From Coriaria nepalensis (Eukaryota > Streptophyta > Magnoliopsida > Cucurbitales > Coriariaceae): DNA of 64,000 nt. A model generated the notes under the pieces. It had not been told where the DNA came from. It did not search any database and saw nothing but the letters and a program-made list of their open reading frames with translations. Position numbers and translations under genes: made by a program. The stretch covers positions 37,913,501-37,977,500 of the forward strand of contig CP114481.1 of NCBI GenBank assembly GCA_027186245.1, read 5' to 3'. Shown piece after piece: positions 1-12,700 of this stretch (position 1 is the stretch's first letter; each line of letters starts with the position of its first letter).

Positions 1-7
1 CATTTCA

Positions 8-16
8 ATGAGTCAT
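8..16. other. AP-1/GCN4-type bZIP consensus site, one per monomer
   Basis: ATGAGTCAT is the 9-bp optimal site known for AP-1/GCN4 family bZIP proteins. It sits at monomer positions 8-16 and recurs every 142 bp through most of the window. It is lost in the linked subtype that reads gagtcctttc (for example the monomers at 1705, 4119, 5681, 48291, 51701 and 55538) and in the copies with aaggagtc near 30260 and 33095. The subtype reading tgagtcactt keeps the 7-bp core. The match is seen directly. Binding in vivo is not shown, and a short motif in a homogeneous satellite is copied passively whatever its function. Confidence 0.5.
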
Positions 17-42
17 TTCAAGTCAATAACTTATTTCAAAGC

Positions 43-56
43 AATTCGAACGAATT
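43..56. other. Inverted repeat over the EcoRI site (aattcg subtype)
   Basis: AATTCG and CGAATT are separated by AA, giving a 14-bp inverted repeat overlapping the EcoRI site at 52-57. It is perfect only in monomers with T45 (caattcgaacg). In the common alternative caagtcgaacg the left arm is broken. In the cgaacgtattc subtype the right arm and the EcoRI site are both lost. I see half of a CENP-B-box-like TTCG core but not the CGGG half, so I do not call a CENP-B box. Confidence 0.4.
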
Positions 57-93
57 CTAGTTTTGCACTACAGAGACAACTTCTGTGAATAAC

Positions 94-112
94 TTGCAAA
101 TGATCATTGCAA
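94..112. other. TTGCAA-TGATCA-TTGCAA dyad element, one per monomer
   Basis: Positions 94-112 read TTGCAAATGATCATTGCAA. Two copies of the self-complementary hexamer TTGCAA flank the 7-bp ATGATCA, and AATGATCATT at 99-108 is a perfect 10-bp palindrome. The element recurs in nearly every monomer. Known variants are catgcaaat (near 8755, 12020, 15430 and 18695, which makes a POU-octamer-like ATGCAAAT), actttcaaatg, acttccaaatg, gatcatggc, and a one-base deletion gatcattcaagg. TTGC/GCAA half-sites resemble C/EBP-type binding sites. A protein-binding role is only a possibility; a cruciform or nucleosome-phasing role is equally untested. Confidence 0.45.
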
Positions 113-244
113 GGAAAGTGTGCATTCGTTTAAAATTAAAATCATTTCAATGAGTCATTTCAAGTCAATAACTTATTTCAAAGCAAGTCGAACGAATTCT
201 AGTTTTGCACTACAGAGACAACTTTTGTGCATAACTTGCAAATG

Positions 245-3200
245 ATCATTGCAAGGAAAGTGTGCATTCGTTTAACCTTAAAATCATTTCAATGAGTCAT
301 TTCAACTCAATAACTTATTTCAAAGCAAGTCGAACGTATTCTAGTTTTGCACTACAGACACAACTTTTGTGCATAACTTGCAAATGATCATTGCAAGGAA
401 AGTGTGCATTCGTTTAACCTTAAAATCATTTCAATGAGTCATTTCAAGTCAATAACTTATTTCAAAGCAAGTCGAACGAATTCTAGTTTTCTACTACAAA
501 CACAACTTTTGTGCATAACTTTCAAATGATCATTGCAAGGAAAGTGTGCATTCGTTTAACCTTAAAATCATTTCAATGAGTCATTTCAAGTCAATAACTT
601 ATTTCAAAGCAATTCGAACGAATTCTAGTTTTGCACTACACACACAACTTTTGTGCATAACTTGCAAATGATCATTGCAAGGAAACTGTGCATTCGTTTA
701 ACCTTAAAATCATTTCAATGAGTCATTTCAAGTCAATAACTTATGTCAAAGCAAGTCGAACGAATTCTAGTTTTCTACTACAAACACAACTTTTGTGGAT
801 AACTTGCAAATGATCATTGCAAGGAACGTGTGCATTCGTTTAACCTTACAATCATTTCAATGAGTCATTTCAAGTCAATAATTTATTTCAAAGCAAGTCG
901 AACGTATTCTAGTTTTGCACTACAGACACAACTTTTGTCCATAACTTGCAAATGATCATTGCAAGGAAAGTGTGCATTCGTTTAACCTTAAAATCATTTC
1001 AATGAGTCATTTCAAGTCAATAACTTATTTCAAAGCAAGTCGAACGAATTCAAGTTTTGCACTACAGACACAACTTTTGCGCATAACTTGCAAATGATCA
1101 TTGCAAGGAAAGTGTGCATTCGTTTAACCTTAAAATCATTTCAATGAGTCATTTCAAGTCAATAACTTATTTCAAAGCAAGTCGAACGAATTCTAATTTT
1201 GCACTACAGACACAACTTTTGCGCATAACTTGCAAATGATCATTGCAAGGAAAGTGTGCATTCGTTTAACCTGAAAATCATTTCAATGAGTCATTTCAAG
1301 TCAATAACTTATTTCAAAGCAATTCGAACGAATTCTAGTTTTGCACTACAGAGACAACTTTTGTGCATAACTTGCAAATGATCATTGCAAGGAAAGTGTG
1401 CATTCGTTTAACCTTAAAATCATTTCAATGAGTCATTTCAAGTCAATAACTTATTTCAAAGCAAGTCGAACGAATTCTAATTTTACACTACAGACACAAC
1501 TTTTGCGCATAACTTGCAAATGATCATTGCAAGGAAAGTGTGCATTCGTTTAACCTTAAAATCATTTCAATGAGTCATCTCAAGTCAATAACTTATTTCA
1601 AAGCAATTCGAACGAATTCTAGTTTTGCACTACAGAGACAACTTCTGTGCATAACTTGCAAATGATCATTGCAAGGAAAGTGTGCATTCGTTTAAAATTA
1701 AAATCATTTCAATGAGTCCTTTCAAGTCAATAACTTATTTCGAAGTAAGTCGAACGAATTCTAGTTTTGCACTACAGACATAACTTTTGTGCATAACTTG
1801 CAAATGATCATTGCAAGGAAAGTGTGCATTCGTTTAACCTTAAAATCATTTCAATGAGTCACTTCAAGTCAATAACTTATTTCAAAGCAATTCGAACGAA
1901 TTCTAGTTTTGCACTACAGAGACAACTTCTGTGCATAACTTGCAAATGATCATTGCAAGGAAAGTGTGCATTCGTTTAAAATTAAAATCATTTCAATGAG
2001 TCATTTCAAGTCAATAACTTATGTCAAAGCAACTCGAACGAATTCTAGTTTTCTACTACAAACACAACTTTTGTGCATAACTTTCAAATGATCATTGCAA
2101 GGAAAGTGTGCATTCGTTTAACCTTAAAATCATTTCAATGAGTCATTTCAAGTCAATAACTTATTTCAAAGCAATTCGAACGAATTCTAGTTTTGCACTA
2201 CACACACAACTTTTGTGCATAACTTGCAAATGATCATTGCAAGGAAACTGTGCATTCGTTTAACCTTAAAATCATTTCAATGAGTCATTTCAAGTCAATA
2301 ACTTATGTCAAAGCAAGTCGAACGAATTCTAGTTTTCTACTACAAACACAACTTTTGTGGATAACTTGCAAATGATCATTGCAAGGAACGTGTGCATTCG
2401 TTTAACCTTACAATCATTTCAATGAGTCATTTCAAGTCAATAATTTATTTCAAAGCAAGTCGAACGTATTCTAGTTTTGCACTACAGACACAACTTTTGT
2501 CCATAACTTGCAAATGATCATTGCAAGGAAAGTGTGCATTCGTTTAACCTTAAAATCATTTCAATGAGTCATTTCAAGTCAATAACTTATTTCAAAGCAA
2601 GTCGAACGAATTCAAGTTTTGCACTACAGACACAACTTTTGCGCATAACTTGCAAATGATCATTGCAAGGAAAGTGTGCATTCGTTTAACCTTAAAATCA
2701 TTTCTATGAGTCATTTCAACTCAATAACTTATTTCAAAGCAAGTCGAACGTATTCTAGTTTTGCACTACAGACACAACTTTTGTGCATAACTTGCAAATG
2801 ATCATTGCAAGGAAAGTGTGCATTCGTTTAACCTTAAAATCATTTCAATGAGTCATTTCAAGTCAATAACTTATTTCAAAGCAAGTCGAACGAATTCTAG
2901 TTTTCTACTACAAACACAACTTTTGTGCATAACTTTCAAATGATCATTGCAAGGAAAGTGTGCATTCGTTTAACCTTAAAATCATTTCAATGAGTCATTT
3001 CAAGTCAATAACTTATTTCAAAGCAATTCGAACGAATTCTAGTTTTGCACTACACACACAACTTTTGTGCATAACTTGCAAATGATCATTGCAAGGAAAC
3101 TGTGCATTCGTTTAACCTTAAAATCATTTCAATGAGTCATTTCAAGTCAATAACTTATGTCAAAGCAAGTCGAACGAATTCTAGTTTTCTACTACAAACA

Positions 3201-5126
3201 CAACTTTTGTGGATAACTTGCAAATGATCATTGCAAGGAACGTGTGCATTCGTTTAACCTTACAATCATTTCAATGAGTCATTTCAAGTCAATAATTTAT
3301 TTCAAAGCAAGTCGAACGTATTCTAGTTTTGCACTACAGACACAACTTTTGTCCATAACTTGCAAATGATCATTGCAAGGAAAGTGTGCATTCGTTTAAC
3401 CTTAAAATCATTTCAATGAGTCATTTCAAGTCAATAACTTATTTCAAAGCAAGTCGAACGAATTCAAGTTTTGCACTACAGACACAACTTTTGCGCATAA
3501 CTTGCAAATGATCATTGCAAGGAAAGTGTGCATTCGTTTAACCTTAAAATCATTTCAATGAGTCATTTCAAGTCAATAACTTATTTCAAAGCAAGTCGAA
3601 CGAATTCTAATTTTGCACTACAGACACAACTTTTGCGCATAACTTGCAAATGATCATTGCAAGGAAAGTGTGCATTCGTTTAACCTGAAAATCATTTCAA
3701 TGAGTCATTTCAAGTCAATAACTTATTTCAAAGCAATTCGAACGAATTCTAGTTTTGCACTACAGAGACAACTTTTGTGCATAACTTGCAAATGATCATT
3801 GCAAGGAAAGTGTGCATTCGTTTAACCTTAAAATCATTTCAATGAGTCATTTCAAGTCAATAACTTATTTCAAAGCAAGTCGAACGAATTCTAATTTTAC
3901 ACTACAGACACAACTTTTGCGCATAACTTGCAAATGATCATTGCAAGGAAAGTGTGCATTCGTTTAACCTTAAAATCATTTCAATGAGTCATCTCAAGTC
4001 AATAACTTATTTCAAAGCAATTCGAACGAATTCTAGTTTTGCACTACAGAGACAACTTCTGTGCATAACTTGCAAATGATCATTGCAAGGAAAGTGTGCA
4101 TTCGTTTAAAATTAAAATCATTTCAATGAGTCCTTTCAAGTCAATAACTTATTTCGAAGTAAGTCGAACGAATTCTAGTTTTGCACTACAGACATAACTT
4201 TTGTGCATAACTTGCAAATGATCATTGCAAGGAAAGTGTGCATTCGTTTAACCTTAAAATCATTTCAATGAGTCACTTCAAGTCAATAACTTATTTCAAA
4301 GCAATTCGAACGAATTCTAGTTTTGCACTACAGAGACAACTTCTGTGCATAACTTGCAAATGATCATTGCAAGGAAAGTGTGCATTCGTTTAAAATTAAA
4401 ATCATTTCAATGAGTCATTTCAAGTCAATAACTTATGTCAAAGCAACTCGAACGAATTCTAGTTTTCTACTACAAACACAACTTTTGTGCATAACTTTCA
4501 AATGATCATTGCAAGGAAAGTGTGCATTCGTTTAACCTTAAAATCATTTCAATGAGTCATTTCAAGTCAATAACTTATTTCAAAGCAATTCGAACGAATT
4601 CTAGTTTTGCACTACACACACAACTTTTGTGCATAACTTGCAAATGATCATTGCAAGGAAACTGTGCATTCGTTTAACCTTAAAATCATTTCAATGAGTC
4701 ATTTCAAGTCAATAACTTATGTCAAAGCAAGTCGAACGAATTCTAGTTTTCTACTACAAACACAACTTTTGTGGATAACTTGCAAATGATCATTGCAAGG
4801 AACGTGTGCATTCGTTTAACCTTACAATCATTTCAATGAGTCATTTCAAGTCAATAATTTATTTCAAAGCAAGTCGAACGTATTCTAGTTTTGCACTACA
4901 GACACAACTTTTGTCCATAACTTGCAAATGATCATTGCAAGGAAAGTGTGCATTCGTTTAACCTTAAAATCATTTCAATGAGTCATTTCAAGTCAATAAC
5001 TTATTTCAAAGCAAGTCGAACGAATTCAAGTTTTGCACTACAGACACAACTTTTGCGCATAACTTGCAAATGATCATTGCAAGGAAAGTGTGCATTCGTT
5101 TAACCTTAAAATCATTTCTATGAGTC
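245..5126. repeat. 17-monomer (2414 bp) tandem duplication
   Basis: The order of variant monomers from about 285 to 2698 is repeated from 2699 to 5112. Matching private markers lie exactly 2414 bp (17 x 142) apart: ttcaactc at 301 and 2715, the ttacac variant near 1477 and 3891, gagtcatctc near 1575 and 3989, and the gagtccttt monomers at 1705 and 4119. I compared the two copies line by line and saw only an A/T difference at about 291/2705. Homology fades before about 245 and after about 5126. Inside each copy a smaller 11-monomer (1562 bp) shift is also visible, for example gtccat at 937 and 2499, then 3351 and 4913. This is higher-order repeat organisation produced by unequal exchange or by replication-based amplification. 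Confidence 0.9.
569..1136. repeat. Four-monomer 'gtccat' cassette, first of eight
   Basis: Four consecutive monomers share a fixed order of private changes: cacacac with ggaaactg; then ctactac with gtggat, ggaacgtg and a ttacaat tail; then aatttatttc with cgtattc and gtccat; then attcaagttt with gcgcat. The gtccat marker is at 937, 2499, 3351, 4913, 8179, 10877, 14853 and 17551. I did not find it after 17551. Spacings are 1562, 852, 1562, 3266, 2698, 3976 and 2698 bp, all multiples of 142, so the cassette has moved as a block while monomer register was kept. Confidence 0.85.
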
Positions 5127-6758
5127 ATTCCAAGTCAGTAACTTATTTCAAAGCAATTCGAACGAATTCTAATTTTGCACTACAAACACAACTTTTGTGC
5201 ATAACTTGCAAATGATCATTGCAAGGAAAGTGTGCATTCGTTTAACCTTAAAATCATTTCAATGAGTCATTTCAAGTCAATAACTTATTTCAAAGCAAGT
5301 CGAACGAATTCTAATTTTGCACTACAGACACAACTTTTGTGCATAACTTGCAAATGATCATTGCAAGGAAAGTGTGCATTCGTTTAACCTTAAAATCATT
5401 TCAATGAGTCATTTCAAGTCAATAACTTATTTCAAAGCAAGTCGAACGAATTCTAATTTTGCACTACAGACACAACTTTTGCGCATAACTTGCAAATGAT
5501 CATTGCAAGGAAAGTGTGCATTCGTTTAACCTTAAAATCATTTCAATGAGTCATTTCAAGTCAATAACTTATTTCAAAGCAATTCGAACGAATTCTAGTT
5601 TTGCACTACAGAGACAACTTCTGTGCATAACTTGCAAATGATCATTGCAAGGAAAGTGTGCATTCGTTTAAAATTAAAATCATTTCAATGAGTCCTTTCA
5701 AGTCAATAACTTATTTCGAAGTAAGTCGAACGAATTCTAGTTTTGCACTACAGACATAACTTTTGTGCATAACTTGCAAATGATCATTGCAAGGAAAGTG
5801 TGCATTCGTTTAACCTTAAAATCATTTCAATGAGTCACTTCAAGTCAATAACTTATTTCAAAGCAATTCGAACGAATTCTAGTTTTGCACTACAGAGACA
5901 ACTTCTGTGCATAACTTGCAAATGATCATTGCAAGGAAAGTGTGCATTCGTTTAAAATTAAAATCATTTCAATGAGTCATTTCAAGTCAATAACTTATGT
6001 CAAAGCAACTCGAACGAATTCTAGTTTTCTACTACAAACACAACTTTTGTGCATAACTTTCAAATGATCATTGCAAGGAAAGTGTGCATTCGTTTAACCT
6101 TAAAATCATTTCAATGAGTCATTTCAAGTCAATAACTTATTTCAAAGCAATTCGAACGAATTCTAGTTTTGCACTACACACACAACTTCTGTGCATAACT
6201 TGCAAATGATCATTGCAAGGAAAGTGTGCATTCGTTTAAAATTAAAATCATTTCAATGAGTCCTTTCAAGTCAATAACTTATTTCGAAGTAAGTCGAACG
6301 AATTCTAGTTTTGCACTACAGACATAACTTTTGTGCATAACTTGCAAATGATCATTGCAAGGAAAGTGTGCATTCGTTTAACCTTAAAATCATTTCAATG
6401 AGTCACTTCAAGTCAATAACTTATTTCAAAGCAATTCGAACGAATTCTAGTTTTGCACTACAGAGACAACTTCTGTGCATAACTTGCAAATGATCATTGC
6501 AAGGAAAGTGTGCATTCGTTTAAAATTAAAATCATTTCAATGAGTCATTTCAAGTCAATAACTTATGTCAAAGCAACTCGAACGAATTCTAGTTTTGCCC
6601 TACAGACACAACTTTTGCGCATAACTTGCAAATGATCCTTGCAAGGAAAGTGTGCATTCGTTTAACCTTAAAATCATTTCTATGAGTCATTCCAAGTCAG
6701 TAACTTATTTCAAAGCAATTCGAACGAATTCTAATTTTGCACTACAAACACAACTTTC
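5113..6758. repeat. Rearranged zone with a 4-monomer duplication and chimeric monomers
   Basis: Between the 17-monomer duplication and the 47-monomer duplication the subtype order is scrambled. The linked gagtccttt/gaagtaag monomer occurs at 5681 and again 568 bp (four monomers) later at 6249. The monomer at 6107 is a chimera: its left part is the cacacac subtype, while its right part has cttctgtgc and the aaaatt tail of another subtype. The monomer at 6533 joins a gtcaaagcaactcg left half to a gcgcat right half and has a private gccctac. These are the expected footprints of exchanges inside monomers. All monomers here are still exactly 142 bp. Confidence 0.75.
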
Positions 6759-9700
6759 GTGCATAACTTGCAAATGATCATTGCAAGGAAAGTGTGCATT
6801 CGTTTAACCTTAAAATCATTTCAATGAGTCATTTCAAGTCAATAACTTATTTCAAAGCAAGTCGAACGAATTCTAATTTTGCACTACAGACACAACTTTT
6901 GCGCATAACTTGCAAATGATCATTGCAAGGAAAGTGTGCATTCGTTTAACGTTAAAATCATTTCAATGAGTCATTTCAAGTCAATAACTTATTTCAAAGC
7001 AATTCGAACGAATTCTAGTTTTGCACTACAGAGACAACTTTTGTGCATAACTTGCAAATGATCATTGCAAGGAAAGTGTGCATTCGTTTAACCTTAAAAT
7101 CATTTCAATGAGTCATTTCAAATCAATAACTTATTTCAAAGCAAGTCGAACGAATTCTAATTTTGCACTACAGACACAACTTTTGCGCATAACTTGCAAA
7201 TGATCATTGCAAGGAAAGTGTGCATTCGTTTAACCTTAAAATCATTTCAATGAGTCATTTCAAGTCAATAACTTATTTCAAAGCAATTCGAACGAATTCT
7301 AGTTTTGCACTACAGAGACAACTTCTGTGCATAACTTGCAAATGATCATTGCAAGGAAAGTGTGCATTCGTTTAAAATTAAAATCATTTCAATGAGTCCT
7401 TTCAAGTCAATAACTTATTTCGAAGTAAGTCGAACGAATTCTAGTTTTGCACTACAGACATAACTTTTGTGCATAACTTGCAAATGATCATTGCAAGGAA
7501 AGTGTGCATTCGTTTAACCTTAAAATCATTTCAATGAGTCACTTCAAGTCAATAACTTATTTCAAAGCAATTCGAACGAATTCTAGTTTTGCACTACAGA
7601 GACAACTTCTGTGCATAACTTGCAAATGATCATTGCAAGGAAAGTGTGCATTCGTTTAAAATTAAAATCATTTCAATGAGTCATTTCAAGTCAATAACTT
7701 ATGTCAAAGCAACTCGAACGAATTCTAGTTTTCTACTACAAACACAACTTTTGTGCATAACTTTCAAATGATCATTGCAAGGAAAGTGTGCATTCGTTTA
7801 ACCTTAAAATCATTTCAATGAGTCATTTCAAGTCAATAACTTATTTCAAAGCAATTCGAACGAATTCTAGTTTTGCACTACACACACAACTTTTGTGCAT
7901 AACTTGCAAATGATCATTGCAAGGAAACTGTGCATTCGTTTAACCTTAAAATCATTTCAATGAGTCATTTCAAGTCAATAACTTATGTCAAAGCAAGTCG
8001 AACGAATTATAGTTTTCTACTACAAACACAACTTTTGTGGATAACTTGCAAATGATCATTGCAAGGAACGTGTGCATTCGTTTAACCTTACAATCATTTC
8101 AATGAGTCATTTCAAGTCAATAATTTATTTCAAAGCAAGTCGAACGTATTCTAGTTTTGCACTACAGACACAACTTTTGTCCATAACTTGCAAATGATCA
8201 TTGCAAGGAAAGTGTGCATTCGTTTAACCTTAAAATCATTTCAATGAGTCATTTCAAGTCAATAACTTATTTCAAAGCAAGTCGAACGAATTCAAGTTTT
8301 GCACTACAGACACAACTTTTGCGCATAACTTGCAAATGATCATTGCAAGGAAAGTGTGCATTCGTTTAACCTTAAAATCATTTCAATGAGTCACTTCAAG
8401 TCAATCACTTATTTCAAAGCAATTCGAACGAATTTTAGTTTTGCACTACACAGACAACTTCTGTGCATAACTTGCAAATGATCATTGCAAGGAAAGTGTG
8501 CATTCGTTTAAAATTAAAATCATTTCAATGAGTCATTTCAAGTCAATAACTTATGTCAAAGCAAGTCGAACGAATTCTAGTTTTCTACTACAAACACAAC
8601 TTTTGTGCATAACTTGCAAATGATCATTGCAAGGAAAGTGTGCATTCGTTTAACCTTAAAATCATTTCAATGAGTCATTTCAAGTCAATAACTTATTTCA
8701 AAGCAAGTCGAACGTATTCTAGTTTTGCACTACAGACACAACTTTTGTGCATAACATGCAAATGATCATTGCAAGGAAAGTGTGCATTCGTTTAACCTTA
8801 AAATCATTTCAATGAGTCATTTCAATTCAATAACTTATGTCAAAGCAAGTCGAACGAATTCTAGTTTTGCACTACACACACAACTTTTGTGCGTAACTTG
8901 CAAATGATCATTGCAAGGAAAGTGTGCATTCGTTTAACCTTAAAATCATTTCAATGAGTCATTTCAATTCAATAACTTATGTCAAAGCAAGTAGAACGAA
9001 TTCTAGTTTTGCACTACACACACAACTTTTGTGCATAACTTGCAAATGATCATTGCAAGGAAACTGTGCATTCGTTTAACCTTAAAATCATTTCAATGAG
9101 TCATTTCAAGTCAATAACTTATGTCAAAGCAAGTCGAACGAATTCTAGTTTTCTACTACAAACACAACTTTTGTGGATAACTTGCAAATGATCATTGCAA
9201 GGAAAGTGTGCATTCGTTTAACCTTAAAATCATTTCAATGAGTCATTTCAAGTCAATAACTTATTTCAAAGCAAGTCGAACGTATTCTAGTTTTGCACTA
9301 CAGACACAACTTTTGTGCATAACTTCCAAATGATCATTGCAAGGAAAGTGTGCATTCGTTTAACCTTAAAATCATTTCAATGAGTCATTTCAACTCAATA
9401 ACTTATGCCAAAGCAAGTCGAACGAATTCTAGTTTTGCACTACACACACAACTTTTGTGCATAACTTGCAAATGATCATTGCAAGGAAACTGTGCATTCG
9501 TTTAACCTTAAAATCATTTCAATGAGTCATTTCAAGTCAATAACTTATTTCAAAGCAAGTCGAACGAATTCTAATTTTGCACTACAGACACAACTTTTGC
9601 GCATAACTTGCAAATGATCATTGCAAGGAAAGTGTGCATTCGTTTAACGTTAAAATCATTTCAATGAGTCATTTCAAGTCAATAACTTATTTCAAAGCAA

Positions 9701-12700
9701 TTCGAACGAATTCTAGTTTTGCACTACAGAGACAACTTTTGTGCATAACTTGCAAATGATCATTGCAAGGAAAGTGTGCATTCGTTTAACCTTAAAATCA
9801 TTTCAATGAGTCAGTTCAAGTCAATAACTTATTTCAAAACAAGTCGAACGAATTCTAATTTTGCACTACAAACACAACTTTTGCGCATAACTTGCAAATG
9901 ATCATTGCAAGGAAAGTGTGCATTCGTTTAACCTTAGAATCATTTCAATGAGTCATTTCAAGTCAATAACTTATTTCAAAGCAATTCGAACGAATTCTAG
10001 TTTTGCACTACAGAGACAACTTCTGTGCATAACTTGCAAATGATCATTGCAAGGAAAGTGTGCATTCGTTTAAAATTAAAATCATTTCAATGAGTCCTTT
10101 CAAGTCAATAACTTATTTCGAAGTAAGTCGAACGAATTCTAGTTTTGCACTACAGACATAACTTTTGTGCATAACTTGCAAATGATCATTGCAAGGAAAG
10201 TGTGCATTCGTTTAACCTTAAAATCATTTCAATGAGTCACTTCAAGTCAATAACTTATTTCAAAGCAATTCGAACGAATTCTAGTTTTGCACTACAGAGA
10301 CAACTTCTGTGCATAACTTGCAGATGATCATTGCAAGGAAAGTGTGCATTCGTTTAAAATTAAAATCATTTCAATGAGTCATTTCAAGTCAATGACTTAT
10401 GTCAAAGCAACTCGAACGAATTCTAGTTTTCTACTACAAACACAACTTTTGTGCATAACTTTCAAATGATCATTGCAAGGAAAGTGTGCATTCGTTTAAC
10501 CTTAAAATCATTTCAATGAGTCATTTCAAGTCAATAACTTATTTCAAAGCAATTCGAACGAATTCTAGTTTTGCACTACACACACAACTTTTGTGCATAA
10601 CTTGCAAATGATCATTGCAAGGAAACTGTGCATTCGTTTAACCTTAAAATCATTTCAATGAGTCATTTCAAGTCAATAACTTATGTCAAAGCAAGTCGAA
10701 CGAATTCTAGTTTTCTACTACAAACACAACTTTTGTGGATAACTTGCAAATGATCATTGCAAGGAACGTGTGCATTCGTTTAACCTTACAATCATTTCAA
10801 TGAGTCATTTCAAGTCAATAATTTATTTCAAAGCAAGTCGAACGTATTCTAGTTTTGCACTACAGACACAACTTTTGTCCATAACTTGCAAATGATCATT
10901 GCAAGGAAAGTGTGCATTCGTTTAACCTTAAAATCATTTCAATGAGTCATTTCAAGTCAATAACTTATTTCAAAGCAAGTCGAACGAATTCAAGTTTTGC
11001 ACTACAGACACAACTTTTGCGCATAACTTGCAAATGATCATTGCAAGGAAAGTGTGCATTCGTTTAACCTTAAAATCATTTCTATGAGTCATTCCAAGTC
11101 AGTAACTTATTTCAAAGCAATTCGAACGAATTCTAATTTTGCACTACAAACACAACTTTTGTGCATAACTTGCAAATGATCATTGCAAGGAAAGTGTGCA
11201 TTCGTTTAACCTTAAAATCATTTTAATGAGTCATTTCAAGTCAATAACTTATTTCAAAGCAAGTCGAACGAATTCTAATTTTGCACTACAGACACAACTT
11301 TTGCGCATAACTTGCAAATGATCATTGCAAGGAAAGTGTGCATTCGTTTAACCTTAAAATCATTTCAATGAGTCATTTCAAGTCAATAACTTATTTCAAA
11401 GCAATTCGAACGAATTCTAGTTTTGCACTACAGAGACAACTTTTGTGCATAACTTGCAAATGATCATTGCAAGGAAAGTGTGCATTCGTTTAAAATTAAA
11501 ATCATTTCTATGAGTCCTTTCAAGTCAATAACTTATTTCGAAGTAAGTCGAACGAATTCTAGTTTTGCACTACAGACATAACTTTTGTGCATAACTTGCA
11601 AATGATCATTGCAAGGAAAGTGTGCATTCGTTTAACCTTAAAATCATTTCAATGAGTCACTTCAAGTCAATAACTTATTTCAAAGCAATTCGAACGAATT
11701 CTAGTTTTGCACTACAGAGACAACTTCTGTGCATAACTTGCAAATGATCATTGCAAGGAAAGTGTGCATTCGTTTAAAATTAAAATCATTTCAATGAGTC
11801 ATTTCAAGTCAATAACTTATGTCAAAGCAAGTCGAACGAATTCTAGTTTTCTACTACAAACACAACTTTTGTGCATAACTTGCAAATGATCATTGCAAGG
11901 AAAGTGTGCATTCGTTTAACCTTAAAATCATTTCAATGAGTCATTTCAAGTCAATAACTTATTTCAAAGCAAGTCGAACGTATTCTAGTTTTGCACTACA
12001 GACACAACTTTTGTGCATAACATGCAAATGATCATTGCAAGGAAAGTGTGCATTCGTTTAACCTTAAAATCATTTCAATGAGTCATTTCAAGTCAATAAC
12101 TTATGTCAAAGCAAGTCGAACGAATTCTAGTTTTGCACTACACACACAACTTTTGTGCGTAACTTGCAAATGATCATTGCAAGGAAAGTGTGCATTCGTT
12201 TAACCTTAAAATCATTTCAATGAGTCATTTCAATTCAATAACTTATGTCAAAGCAAGTCGAACGAATTCTAGTTTTGCACTACACACACAACTTTTGTGC
12301 ATAACTTGCAAATGATCATTGCAAGGAAACTGTGCATTCGTTTAACCTTAAAATCATTTCAATGAGTCATTTCAAGTCAATAACTTATGTCAAAGCAAGT
12401 CGAACGAATTCTAGTTTTCTACTACAAACACAACTTTTGTGGATAACTTGCAAATGATCATTGCAAGGAAAGTGTGCATTCGTTTAACCTTAAAATCATT
12501 TCTATGAGTCATTCCAAGTCAGTAACTTATTTCAAAGCAATTCGAACGAATTCTAATTTTGCACTACAAACACCACTTTTGTGCATAACTTGCAAATGAT
12601 CATTGCAAGGAAAGTGTGCATTCGTTTAACCTTAAAATCATTTCAATGAGTCATTTCAACTCAATACCTTATGCCAAAGCAAGTCGAACGAATTCTAGTT

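Larger units (their letters stand above)
1..142. repeat. First satellite monomer, used as the numbering reference
   Basis: This complete 142-bp copy is the coordinate reference for all subtype descriptions. Positions 1-8, 14-21 and 32-39 carry three spaced copies of a short (C/T)ATTTCAA element. Positions 84-90 and 119-125 of the consensus both read TGTGCAT, although this copy has a G-to-GA change there (gtgaat at 85-90). Positions 43-56 form an inverted repeat around the EcoRI site, and 94-112 form a TTGCAA-centred dyad. The copy has the subtype variants T45 (attcg), agagac at 72-77, cttctg at 80-85, and the aaaatt tail at 133-138. The three short ATTTCAA copies are seen directly; whether they record an older short-repeat origin is inference. 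Confidence 0.9.

Noticed and set aside
44..60. CENP-B box (TTCG....A..CGGG) in the monomer
   Set aside because: TTCG cores occur at the attcgaacg and attcgttta sites, but the CGGG half is absent in both orientations.
1..142. Hammerhead ribozyme motif, known in some animal satellites
   Set aside because: I looked for the CTGATGA and GAAA core elements in suitable spacing on both strands of the consensus and did not find them.
8755..8765. POU octamer (ATGCAAAT) as a regulatory site
   Set aside because: It arises from one substitution in one subtype (catgcaaat) and appears in a few copies only. There is no neighbouring gene or promoter to regulate.
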